NCBI GenBank assembly: GCA_016209145.1 | Contig: JACQWT010000043.1 | Span: 1 to 58,830, forward strand | DNA from: Deltaproteobacteria bacterium | Lineage (GTDB): Bacteria > Myxococcota_A > Polyangia > Polyangiales > Polyangiaceae | Reading direction: 5' to 3' | Length of the DNA: 58,830 nt | Shown: in pieces, positions 23,235 to 31,132 of the stretch | How positions within the stretch are numbered: position 1 is the first letter of the stretch | How the letters are laid out: every line of letters starts with the position of its first letter | The notes under the pieces: model-generated | What the model was told of the DNA's origin: nothing | The model's database searches: none | The model's input: the letters and a program-made list of their open reading frames with translations, nothing else | Translations under genes and position numbers: made by a program

Positions 23235-25123
23235 AGCGCCGCGAGCAAGCGGGTGCCGGTCGTGGTGATGAGCTCGTAGAGGTACCGGCAGCGGGGCTCG
23301 GCGCGCTCCAGGTAACGCTCGCATGCTTCGCGCCGATCCGGGTGGCGCCGGGCTTGCGCCCAGAGCAGCTCGATGATGGCCTCGTCCGCGAGCAGGCGCG
23401 TGAGATGCTCGGCGTGGAGCAGCGCGTAGGCGAAGTCGCGCTTGGGGTCCCAGCTCTTGAGGAAGGCGGCCGGCCACTGTGCCAAGGGGCGGCCCGGCAG
23501 CGAGCGCAGCTTGTCCGCTGCGGTGTGGGCCATGAGGTGGCTCTGCGCGCCGAGCGAGAGGAGTTGCACGCGTGCCAGGCGCCGCTCCAGAGGGTCGCGG
23601 GCCGACAGGGCCCGCCAGCGCGCCTGCGCTTGGCGCCGCACGAAGGCTTGCGGGTTCTTCATGACGGCGCCCAGTGTGTCCTTCATGGCCATCAGCGCCT
23701 GGATCTGGCTCGTGCCCTCGTAGATGGGCATGACCAGGGCGTCGCGCAGGAGCTTCTCCGCGCCGAACTCCTTGCTGTAGCCGTTGCCGCCGTGGATCTG
23801 GAGTGAGCGGCCGCTCATCTGCACGGCCTTCTCCGCGCCGAGGAACTTGACGAGCGGCGTCACGCGCCTGGCCTGGCGGGCATGAAACGCGGCGCGCTTC
23901 TCCAGACGCTTGCGCTCCAGCTCATCCTGCGGCGGGAGGTGTCGCAGGCGCAGGGCGAGCTTCTGGCCCAGCTCCTCGTGCATGGCGCCGTGCATCGCCA
24001 GGGCGCGCAGGCCCTGGATGTCGCAGCTCATCTCGTCGAGCCAGTCGGCGATGATCTCGTGCTTGTCGATGGTCTTGCCCATGCTCGGCCGCTCGGCGGC
24101 GTAGGCGCGCGCCAGGCGCCAGGCCACCTCGCACAGGCCGAGGCACTCGAAGCCCACGGCGAGCCGGGCGCTGTTCATCAGGCGCAGCATGTGCTGGAAG
24201 CCCTCGCCGCGCTTGCCGATGAGCTCGGCCGGGGCGCGGTCGAAGCTGAGCGAAGCCGTGACCGAGCCGTGGTGGCCGAGCTTCTCCTCGAGCCGATCGA
24301 TGGTGACAAAGCGCTTGCGCCGGCCCGACTCGTCCTGCGCGTAGGCCGGCACGAGGAACAGCGACAGGCCCTTCAAGCCGGCAAGCGGGTTCGCGGCGTC
24401 CCCTGTCTTCTCGGTGCGTGCGATGACGAAGTGGTACTTGGCGTGCCCGGAGGTGATGAAGATCTTCTGGCCGCTGACGTACCACTTGCCCTGCTCGTCC
24501 TGCTCGCCCACGGCCTTCAAGGCGGCCATGTCGCTGCCCGCGTCCGGCTCGGTGATGTCCATCGAGCCCCAGGCATCGCCGCGCAAGATCTCGGCAATGG
24601 GCTCGGCGAAGCGCGTGCGCACGATCCGGCCCGTGCTCCGATCGATCTCCGAGCTGCCCTCGAACAGCGAGTAAGTCAGCATGGCCATGGCCATGCCGCC
24701 GTGGAAGCCGTGGTGGGCGAGGATGGCCACGTCGGCCCGGCCGATGAGCTCCGCCGTCACGAAGTACATGAGCATGGGGCAGTTCATGCCGCCGAGCTCC
24801 CGCGGCATGCACATGCCGTGCAGCTCCAGGCCTTTGATCTTCTCGAAGACGGCGCCCAACGCGGCGGGCACGACCGGCTCGCCGCCCACCAGGCGCACGC
24901 CCTCGCGGTCGATCTTGGCCACCTGGGGAGCGATCTCGCTCGCCACGAACTCGCCCACCATCTCGGCGACCTCGCGGTAGTAAGCCACGGCGTCGGCCGC
25001 GCTCTTGAAGCCGTCCTCGGAGCGCGGGCCGAGCTCCGTTGCCTCTACGAGGGCCTCCCAGTCGATGCCGCGCTCGAAGTAGTAGAGAAGATCGTCGTTG
25101 TCCTTGAAGTAGTTCTCGCTCAT
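23207..25123 (-). CDS. Acyl-CoA dehydrogenase (FadE5-like)
   Basis: The 638-residue flavoenzyme oxidises acyl-CoA to enoyl-CoA. Visible motifs include GSMDITEPDAGSDMAALKA and KIFITSGHAKYHFVIART (FAD and substrate contacts), RLAVGFECLGLCEVAWRLA, SLQIHGGNGYSKEFGAEKL, and the catalytic-base region PIYEGTSQIQ. The N-terminal leader SENYFKDNDDLLYYFERGIDW and a long C-terminal domain after 480 fit the larger FadE5-type class. ATG 25123 overlaps the TetR stop by four bases (ATGA), so the two are translationally coupled. The longer frame running upstream to 25447 is a shadow over the TetR gene. Confidence 0.92.
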   Translation of the reverse strand: MSENYFKDNDDLLYYFERGIDWEALVEATELGPRSEDGFKSAADAVAYYREVAEMVGEFVASEIAPQVAKIDREGVRLVGGEPVVPAALGAVFEKIKGLELHGMCMPRELGGMNCPMLMYFVTAELIGRADVAILAHHGFHGGMAMAMLTYSLFEGSSEIDRSTGRIVRTRFAEPIAEILRGDAWGSMDITEPDAGSDMAALKAVGEQDEQGKWYVSGQKIFITSGHAKYHFVIARTEKTGDAANPLAGLKGLSLFLVPAYAQDESGRRKRFVTIDRLEEKLGHHGSVTASLSFDRAPAELIGKRGEGFQHMLRLMNSARLAVGFECLGLCEVAWRLARAYAAERPSMGKTIDKHEIIADWLDEMSCDIQGLRALAMHGAMHEELGQKLALRLRHLPPQDELERKRLEKRAAFHARQARRVTPLVKFLGAEKAVQMSGRSLQIHGGNGYSKEFGAEKLLRDALVMPIYEGTSQIQALMAMKDTLGAVMKNPQAFVRRQAQARWRALSARDPLERRLARVQLLSLGAQSHLMAHTAADKLRSLPGRPLAQWPAAFLKSWDPKRDFAYALLHAEHLTRLLADEAIIELLWAQARRHPDRREACERYLERAEPRCRYLYELITTTGTRLLAALGQQPTANS

Positions 25124-25809
25124 GGGCGTTGTTCTCCGGCGGGTGTCTCGGCGCCTGGTGCCGCCTGTTCCGGCCGCGGCGGCGGCGGGCGGCTCCCGAC
25201 CTCGACATGCGGGTGGCGGAACAGGGCCTGGCGCGCCACGCGCACGAGCTCCCGCACATGGCGCTGCTCCGGCCGCTCGTCGCTCCGTCCGGCCGGCAGG
25301 AGCGCGCCCGCGAGGCTGGCCGCGCCCGCCACGCCGCTGACGACCATGCCGACGACGTGCACGACGTAGGCTTCGGGATCGACCTCGTCGTGGATCTGGC
25401 CGTGGCGCTGCCCCGTGCGGATGTAGTCGGCCACCACGCGCACCCACGGGGCCACGTGCCGCGCGAGCTGGCGGCGCATCTGCGCCGGCCGATCGAGGAT
25501 CTCGCGCAGCAAGAGCCGCGCCCGATCCGGATCCTCGGCGAAGAAGCCGGTCATCTCGTGCATGACCGCCTCGAAGCGGCGCTCGCCGCTCGCGGCGGCC
25601 ATGAGCAGCCGCGGCAGCACCTCGTTCCAGCGCTCCAGCACCTCGCCCAGCACGGCCTTGAGCAGGGCTTCCTTCGTGGAGAAGTGATAGAGCAGCGAGG
25701 GCTTGCGGATCCCGACCGCGTCGGCGATCTGTCGCAGCGACGTGCCGTCGAAGCCGCGCGCGGCGAAGAGCTTCGTCGCGGCGCGCAAGATCTCGGAGCG
25801 GGCGTCCAT
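25120..25809 (-). CDS. TetR-family transcriptional regulator
   Basis: This 229-residue repressor has the family helix-turn-helix in residues 5-50: ILRAATKLFAARGFDGTSL, then RQIADAVGIRKPSLLYHFSTKEAL. The rest is a helical ligand-binding domain with a Pro-rich tail. As first gene of the operon, coupled by ATGA to an acyl-CoA dehydrogenase, it probably senses an acyl-CoA and represses its own operon. A palindrome fitting a TetR operator lies 19-43 bases upstream of its start. Confidence 0.93.
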   Translation of the reverse strand: MDARSEILRAATKLFAARGFDGTSLRQIADAVGIRKPSLLYHFSTKEALLKAVLGEVLERWNEVLPRLLMAAASGERRFEAVMHEMTGFFAEDPDRARLLLREILDRPAQMRRQLARHVAPWVRVVADYIRTGQRHGQIHDEVDPEAYVVHVVGMVVSGVAGAASLAGALLPAGRSDERPEQRHVRELVRVARQALFRHPHVEVGSRPPPPRPEQAAPGAETPAGEQRP

Positions 25810-25827
25810 GCCGTGCCTACCAGGCGA

Positions 25828-25852
25828 ACGGTGGATGTCTACCGTCCGGTAG
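25828..25852. promoter_or_regulatory. Probable TetR operator
   Basis: CTACCG TC CGGTAG (25839-25852) is a perfect 6-2-6 palindrome. A further ACGGT half-site at about 25828 is spaced to make a second inverted pair with the ACCGT inside it. The position just upstream of the regulator start and the ACCG-CGGT half-site type fit a TetR-family operator. Confidence 0.6.
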
Positions 25853-25913
25853 GGAGCGCGTCAAGAGAATTTGGCGCGGCGCGTCATGCGGGCGCGGGCT
25901 CATGGCCGCGCCG

Positions 25914-25975
25914 TGTCACGGCCCGTGACAACTGAGCCCACCTGCGCTGACCGAATCGTGACCGGATCGTGACCG
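25914..25975. promoter_or_regulatory. GTGAC palindrome and 11-bp-spaced direct repeats
   Basis: TGTCACGG C CCGTGACA (25914-25930) is a perfect palindrome. Downstream, ATCGTGACCG occurs twice, at 25955-25964 and 25966-25975, with an 11-bp period, so the GTGAC half-sites face the same side of the helix. The cluster lies 35-96 bases before the radical SAM start, followed by an AT-rich TATTAAAT. This looks like a regulator-binding region for that gene. Confidence 0.5.
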
Positions 25976-26009
25976 CCGCTTGCTGCCCTTTTGCCCTATT
26001 AAATCGGGC

Positions 26010-27704
26010 ATGAAGGTGCTGCTCGTCTACCCCGAAATCCCCCCGACCTACTGGGGCTTCCAGCACGCGCTGAGGCTCGCCGGCAAGGCATCTTCGCTGC
26101 CGCCCCACGGGCTCATCAGCGTGGCCGCACTGCTGCCCGCGCACTGGGAGCTGCGGCTTGTCGATGCCAACGTTCGGCCGCTCGACGACGGCGATCTCGG
26201 GTGGGCCGACCTCGTGCTCGTGAGCGGCATGCAGATCCAGAAGCACGCCCTGCTCGACGTCGTGCGGCGCTCCCGAGCGGCAGGCCGCCGCGTGGTCGTC
26301 GGCGGGCCGGCGGCCACGGTCGAGCCTGAGGCCTTTGCCGAGGCCGACTGCGTCTTCCGGGGCGAGGCCGAGCAGCGGATCGAGACGCTCGTGCGGGCCA
26401 TCGAGTCGGGCGCACCGTTGCCCGCCGTGCTGGGTCCACCCGAGGGCCGCCCGGCCATGGCGGCGGTGCCGGTGCCCCGCTTCGATCTGCTCGAGCTCGG
26501 CCGCTACGCCTCGGTCAGCATCCAGTTCTCGCGCGGCTGCCCCCACCGCTGCGAGTTCTGCGACGTGATCGAGCTGTTCGGCCGGCGCCCGCGCGTGAAA
26601 TCGTCCGAGCAGGTGCTGGACGAGATGGCCGTCCTGTACGCGCGCGGCTACCGCGGCTCGGTATTCGTCGTCGACGACAACTTCATCGGGCACAAGCCGG
26701 CCGCGCGGGAGCTGCTCGCTCGTCTCGAAGGGTGGCAGGAGGGGCACGGCCGGCCCTTCGATCTGTACACCGAGGCGAGCCTCGAGCTCGCGTCCGATCC
26801 CGAGCTCGTGCGCGCCATGGTCCGGGCCGGGTTCTCCTGCGTCTTCCTCGGCATCGAGACCCCGTCGGCGCAGGCGCTGCGCGAGGCGGGAAAGCGGCAG
26901 AACCTGCGCACCGATCTCGCCCAGGCCGTGCGCCGGCTCACGGCCGCCGGGCTGGAGGTGTACGGCGGCTTCATCGTGGGCTTCGACAGCGACGATGCGA
27001 GCGTGTTCGAGCAGCAGTGGAACTTCATCTCGAGCCTGCCCATGCCCCTCGCCATGGTCGGCGTCCTCACCGCGCCGCCGGGCACGGCCCTGTGGCAGCG
27101 GCTCCGGCGCGAGGGGCGGCTGCGGCAGGGCTCGACCGGCGACCAGTTCGGCCGGCCGAACTTCGTGCCGCGTATGGACGAGGGTGCCCTGCTCAGGGGC
27201 TACCGCGCCCTGCTCGCGCGCCTGTACGAGCCGGAGGCGTACTTCCGGCGCTGCGAGCGCTACCTCGCCGAGGTCGGTTCGGCCCGCCCCGGCCGCGGCG
27301 TGCGGCGCCGCGAGGATCTCGCCACGCTGCTCCGAGCCATGTGGCACCTGGGCATCGTCGGCCGGCAACGGGCGTGCTTCTGGCGCCTGCTCGGCCGTTC
27401 GCTCCGCCGCTCACCGCGCCTGCTGCCCTGGGCTGTCGCCAGCTCGATCCGGGGCGAGCACCTCATCCGCTACACGCGCGAGGACGTGCTGCCCCGGCTC
27501 GATCGCGCCCTCGCGGAGCTGGGCCGGGCACCGGCGCAGGCCGAAGGTATGAGTAGTCAGTGCTTGCCGCTCGGATCGGAGAGCAACGCATTGACGCGGC
27601 CGCGTCCCGGACCCACCGCGAGCTTCGCCTCCGATCCGGCCACGAACCGGCCCGGCGGTGCGAGCCAACGCCCGAGCGTTGAGACCAGCCAGGCCACGAT
27701 GTAG
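26010..27704 (+). CDS. B12-binding-domain radical SAM protein (DUF4070 type)
   Basis: ATG 26010 begins MKVLLVYPEIPPTYWGFQHA. Residues 1-145 form a Rossmann-like domain of the cobalamin-binding class (LISVAALLPAHWELRLVDAN, VVVGGPAATVEPEAF). It lacks an obvious DxHxxG, so cobalamin may bind base-off without the His or not at all. The SAM-cluster motif is SRGCPHRCEFCDVIELFGRR, giving the Cx3Cx2C that holds the 4Fe-4S cluster. Later segments GFSCVFLGIETPS and GLEVYGGFIVGFDSD follow the family. The C-terminal 150 residues fit the DUF4070 tail, and the last 35 residues are low-complexity. The substrate is unknown. TTG 25980 is an upstream alternative start. Confidence 0.85.
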   Translation: MKVLLVYPEIPPTYWGFQHALRLAGKASSLPPHGLISVAALLPAHWELRLVDANVRPLDDGDLGWADLVLVSGMQIQKHALLDVVRRSRAAGRRVVVGGPAATVEPEAFAEADCVFRGEAEQRIETLVRAIESGAPLPAVLGPPEGRPAMAAVPVPRFDLLELGRYASVSIQFSRGCPHRCEFCDVIELFGRRPRVKSSEQVLDEMAVLYARGYRGSVFVVDDNFIGHKPAARELLARLEGWQEGHGRPFDLYTEASLELASDPELVRAMVRAGFSCVFLGIETPSAQALREAGKRQNLRTDLAQAVRRLTAAGLEVYGGFIVGFDSDDASVFEQQWNFISSLPMPLAMVGVLTAPPGTALWQRLRREGRLRQGSTGDQFGRPNFVPRMDEGALLRGYRALLARLYEPEAYFRRCERYLAEVGSARPGRGVRRREDLATLLRAMWHLGIVGRQRACFWRLLGRSLRRSPRLLPWAVASSIRGEHLIRYTREDVLPRLDRALAELGRAPAQAEGMSSQCLPLGSESNALTRPRPGPTASFASDPATNRPGGASQRPSVETSQATM

Positions 27705-27754
27705 TCCCTTCAAGAGAATGTCTTTGCAGTTCCAGGAAAGACTTGCTGGTCAGG

Positions 27755-27801
27755 GCGAACGGGGTTGGGGCCCCGTTCGCGGGGTCTGGGGCGAAGCCCC
27801 A
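27755..27801 (+). terminator. Tandem GC-rich hairpins after radical SAM gene
   Basis: GCGAACGGGG (27755-27764) pairs with CCCCGTTCGC (27771-27780), and TGGGGC GAA GCCCCA follows at 27787-27801. The pair lies 50 bases after the radical SAM stop. GAA-loop hairpins of the same style also occur at 17771-17820, so these may be members of a repeated palindromic family as well as transcript ends. Confidence 0.55.
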
Positions 27802-27936
27802 GCGTGAAATCCCCTCACTGCCGGTGGTCCCCGGTGACGGGATGACGGGCGGGCCCGTTCACGGCGACGAGGTGGCGGTGGGCGAGGTGCCCGAGCGGGG
27901 GGCTGAAAGCCCTGGCTCGCATGACCGCATGATGGC

Positions 27937-28239
27937 ATGATCCGATTGATGGATTCCTGCACGCAGATCAAGGTCGTTGGAAAGAGTGGCCAGATCTCGC
28001 TCGGCAAGCGGTACGCCGGCAAGCCGCTCCGCGCCGAGTACCGCGCCGACGGCGTCGTCGTGCTCACGCCGGTGGCCTTGGTCCCCGAGGCCCAGCTCTG
28101 GACCCTGGCGGAGCCGCACCGGACACGGATCGCCGAGGGCATGGCATGGGCCGCCCTGAACCCGCCGGCCGAGACCGACCTGGATGCCTTGCTCCGGCGG
28201 ACGCGCTCGCGGCGGAGGAACAGCCGTGCCGCTCGGTAG
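27937..28239 (+). CDS. AbrB-like antitoxin
   Basis: The 100-residue product has an N-terminal swapped-hairpin type segment (IKVVGKSGQISLGKRYAGK followed by DGVVVLTPVAL), as in AbrB/VapB-like DNA-binding antitoxins. The C-terminal half is acidic-helical, then ends in an Arg-rich tail (RRTRSRRRNSRAAR). It overlaps the next gene by 14 bases. Starts at ATG 27937 and ATG 27949 are both possible. The family is recognised by pattern only, so the antitoxin call depends on the toxin-like neighbour. Confidence 0.65.
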   Translation: MIRLMDSCTQIKVVGKSGQISLGKRYAGKPLRAEYRADGVVVLTPVALVPEAQLWTLAEPHRTRIAEGMAWAALNPPAETDLDALLRRTRSRRRNSRAAR

Positions 28240-28537
28240 GAGGATCGTGCTCGATCTCAACTCGCCGGCGTTTCTCGATGTCTTCCTGCGACTCGGCCCG
28301 GCCGACCTGGCGCAAGTCGCCACGACGCTCGACCGCCTCCGCCGGCTCGACTGGCCCGCGCTCTACCGGCACGCCGGCTTCCGCTGGGAGGCCGTCGACC
28401 ACGTCCCGACACCAACTGGCGCGAAGGCCCATTCGGTTCGGCTCAGCCGCAAGATCCGCGCGATCGGCTACCGCGACGGTGACTACCTGCGGCTCGTGTC
28501 GCTGCACCCGGACCACGACTCGGCCTACGGGCGGTGA
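28226..28537 (+). CDS. ParE/RelE-like toxin
   Basis: GTG 28226 is preferred: GGAGG at 28214-28218 lies seven bases upstream, and the start overlaps the antitoxin gene by 14 bases. The 103-residue product has a helical N-terminus (DLAQVATTLDRLRRLDWPAL) and the ending SVRLSRKIRAIGYRDGDYLRLVSLHPDHDSAY, whose strands and basic residues fit the RelE/ParE superfamily fold. That would make it an mRNA interferase or gyrase inhibitor. It is the second toxin-antitoxin locus in the window, and unlike the one at 8970-9355 it looks intact. Confidence 0.7.
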   Translation: MPLGRRIVLDLNSPAFLDVFLRLGPADLAQVATTLDRLRRLDWPALYRHAGFRWEAVDHVPTPTGAKAHSVRLSRKIRAIGYRDGDYLRLVSLHPDHDSAYGR

Positions 28538-28645
28538 GCGCCGCGCGGCACGGTCGGCAGAGCGGGTTGCCTATGCCTGGCACCCGGCGCCCGGATCGGG
28601 GTAGTAGTAGGGGGCAGGGCTCGGGTCATCACAGGGAGCAGGCAC

Positions 28646-31108
28646 ATGGCAGATCGCATCGCCGCGCGGTGCGCCATTGCGGCGCTGGGGCTGGTACTGG
28701 GCGGGTGCACGGACGAGACCGACGCGCTCGGGCCGGGCAAGCCGGCCAAAGAGGAGCCGCTGCCCGGCGCGGCGCTCTCGCTCGTCGCGCCCCAGAAGAC
28801 GCTCACCGCGACGGCCGAGCAGGCCGTGGCCCTCGCGCCAACGTGGCTCGCGCCCGACCTGCGCGCCAACCTCGTCGTGCTCGAGCCGGAGCTGCAGGAT
28901 AGTCTCGCGGCGCTGCTCACCGGGCTGGAGGAACCGCGCGCGCGCGACGAGGTGGCCTTCTGCCTGGCGCACATCTCGCCCACGCACCTCGCTTCGGCCC
29001 AGTTCCGCCCGCAGCTCATCGTCGACAACGTGGCCTCGCTGCTCAAGATCGATGGGGCCATCGCCTACGCCGACATCGTGGACCACGCCGATGCCACGAA
29101 CGAGGGCAACTACTACTCCACCATCCGCTACCGGACGTCGCCCGACGGCGAGAGCGTGGTCGAGCGAGAGCTCGATCGGGACATCTACTACTGGTACGTG
29201 GTCTTCCCCACGATCGAGGACGAGCGGCCGGCGTACATCAACCCCAAGAACGGCAAGGCGGCCGATCCGCCGGTCGGGCGCTTCTGGCGCGACTACCTCT
29301 TCTGGGACGCGGACGAAGGCTACCAGCCGCTAGCGGCGTACCTGGCGGGACAGGATCTGCTCTGGAAGGGCCGCGCCTACAACAAGGACGACAACGGCGC
29401 GATTGGCGACATCATCCAGTGGGTCCAGGACGTGATGGTGTTCGGCTCCGACCAGGAGCGGCCGGTGCAGCCCGTGCGGATCTACGCCAAGCACCTCGGC
29501 CGCTGCGGCGAGCACGGCGATCTGACGAGCGCGGCGGCGCGCGCTGCCCTCATTCCCAGCCTCAACGTCAGCGCCTGGGCCAACGACCACGTCTGGAACG
29601 AGTTCTGGGACGGCCGCTGGATCCAGTGGGAGCCGGTCAACACCTATGTCGAGCACTATTACTACTACGCCGACAAGGACAAGAACTACTACCGCAACGG
29701 CCTGGGCGTGGACAACGATTGCGACGGCGAAGTGGACGAGAACAGCGAGCTCGCCCAGCCCGAGGCCGACACCGACCAGGACGACGTCAGCCGCGGGGCG
29801 GGCGATTGCGACGACACCGACGCGAGCGTTCATCCCGGCGCGGCCGAAGTGCCCAACGGCAAGGACGACGACTGCGACGGGGAGGCGGACGAGGGAGCGG
29901 GCAAGGCGGACGCCGACGGCGACGGGTACGGCATTGCCGCCGGCGACTGCAACGACTGGGACGCGGCCATCCATCCCGGCGCGCCCGAGAAGATCGACGG
30001 CAAGGACAACGACTGCAACGGCGTCGCGGACCAGGGCACGGCCGACGCCGACGCCGACCAGGACGGCAAGAGCATCGCTCAGGGGGACTGCAACGACCAC
30101 GACGCCGCGATCCACCCGGGCGCGGCCGAGATCGCCGACGGCAAGGACAACGATTGCGACGGCGCGGCCGACGAGGGCGCGAGCGAGGCCGACGGCGACG
30201 GCGACGGCTACAGCATTGCCGAGGGCGATTGCAACGACCGCAGCAAGGATACGCACCCGGAGGCCGACGAGGTATGGCCGTCGAACAACCGCAATTTCGC
30301 GGTGTCGGCGTGGCGGGGCGACGGCAAGGTCTGGACGGTGACCGAGCGCTATGCCGGCACCTTCACGCTGGACGTGCACGTGACCGACGCGAACGGCGCC
30401 CCCGTGGACGGCGCCATGGTCCTCATCGCCGGCTACAGCACGGTCTATCCGGACAACCCGGGGGTGGCTCCGGCCACCTGGGCGGCGACCGACGGCCAGG
30501 GCCGCGCCCGGTTCGAGCTGGGCGAGGCCAACAAGTACTACGGCCGGGTCGAGTCGGCGCTGGGGAGCTTCCCCAGCGCGAAGGACAAGGTCACGTCCCT
30601 GTTCGACGATCCGGTCAAGGGCGAGAAGCGCTCTTGGGAGGTGAAGCTGGGCGGCGCGGTGGGCGGCCGGCAGGTCGATGTCGTTCCCGCCGCGGGCGAG
30701 AGCCCGTGGTTGCTCGACATCGACTACGACTTCGAGCCCGGGTTCACCACGGGCACGAACTTCTTCACCAAGGCGCAGTTCCGCGAGCGCACCAGGGGCG
30801 GGGCCGACATCTACATCGTGGACGAGGCGGGCCTGGCGAAGCTGCGCGCGGGCGAGCCGACCGACGCCACGAGCGCCCTGCCGGACGCCGGCGCCGGCAG
30901 CTTCGTGCTCGGCGTGCCGGCGGCGGGCGCTCCCTGGTACGTGGTGGCCGCGGCGCGGCCCTCGCTCGCCGGCGTGGTGGGCGGCTGGCTGCGGGTGGAC
31001 GCGCTCTGGGGTGGCCATTCCGTGGCGACGCAGCAGATCGCGGCGCCGCTCGTGGCCGGCGATCTTCTGGCCATCAAGTTCGAACCGCTGGCGCCGGCCG
31101 CGCCGTAG
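28646..31108 (+). CDS. Lipoprotein with transglutaminase-like domain and MopE-like Ca-binding repeats
   Basis: The 820-residue protein has a signal peptide ending LGLVLGGCTDE (lipobox). Residues 100-350 carry a transglutaminase-like fold with the triad visible: Cys in HLGRCGEHGDLTSAAARA (about 286), His in WANDHVWNEFWDG (about 314) and an acidic residue in IQWEPVN. A Tyr-rich YVEHYYYYADKDKNYY follows. Residues 357-540 contain five MopE-type units (NDCDGEVDE; DDCDGEADEG; NDCNGVADQG; NDCDGAADEG) alternating with ADxDGDGYGIAxGDCND loops that should bind calcium. The C-terminal 260 residues are beta-rich (TFTLDVHVTDANGAPVDGAM), resembling a carboxypeptidase-regulatory-like domain. It is probably a surface peptidase or cross-linker. 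CAGGGAGCAGG before ATG 28646 supports the start. Confidence 0.85.
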   Translation: MADRIAARCAIAALGLVLGGCTDETDALGPGKPAKEEPLPGAALSLVAPQKTLTATAEQAVALAPTWLAPDLRANLVVLEPELQDSLAALLTGLEEPRARDEVAFCLAHISPTHLASAQFRPQLIVDNVASLLKIDGAIAYADIVDHADATNEGNYYSTIRYRTSPDGESVVERELDRDIYYWYVVFPTIEDERPAYINPKNGKAADPPVGRFWRDYLFWDADEGYQPLAAYLAGQDLLWKGRAYNKDDNGAIGDIIQWVQDVMVFGSDQERPVQPVRIYAKHLGRCGEHGDLTSAAARAALIPSLNVSAWANDHVWNEFWDGRWIQWEPVNTYVEHYYYYADKDKNYYRNGLGVDNDCDGEVDENSELAQPEADTDQDDVSRGAGDCDDTDASVHPGAAEVPNGKDDDCDGEADEGAGKADADGDGYGIAAGDCNDWDAAIHPGAPEKIDGKDNDCNGVADQGTADADADQDGKSIAQGDCNDHDAAIHPGAAEIADGKDNDCDGAADEGASEADGDGDGYSIAEGDCNDRSKDTHPEADEVWPSNNRNFAVSAWRGDGKVWTVTERYAGTFTLDVHVTDANGAPVDGAMVLIAGYSTVYPDNPGVAPATWAATDGQGRARFELGEANKYYGRVESALGSFPSAKDKVTSLFDDPVKGEKRSWEVKLGGAVGGRQVDVVPAAGESPWLLDIDYDFEPGFTTGTNFFTKAQFRERTRGGADIYIVDEAGLAKLRAGEPTDATSALPDAGAGSFVLGVPAAGAPWYVVAAARPSLAGVVGGWLRVDALWGGHSVATQQIAAPLVAGDLLAIKFEPLAPAAP

Positions 31109-31132
31109 GCCCACCCCGACGCGCCTCGCGCG

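Noticed and set aside
28571-29086. Minus-strand frame ending CDDPSPAPYYYPDPGAGC, which looks like a lipoprotein tail
   Set aside because: Only about 20 codons look coding; the rest is antisense to the transglutaminase-like gene. It may be a chance match or a tiny remnant.
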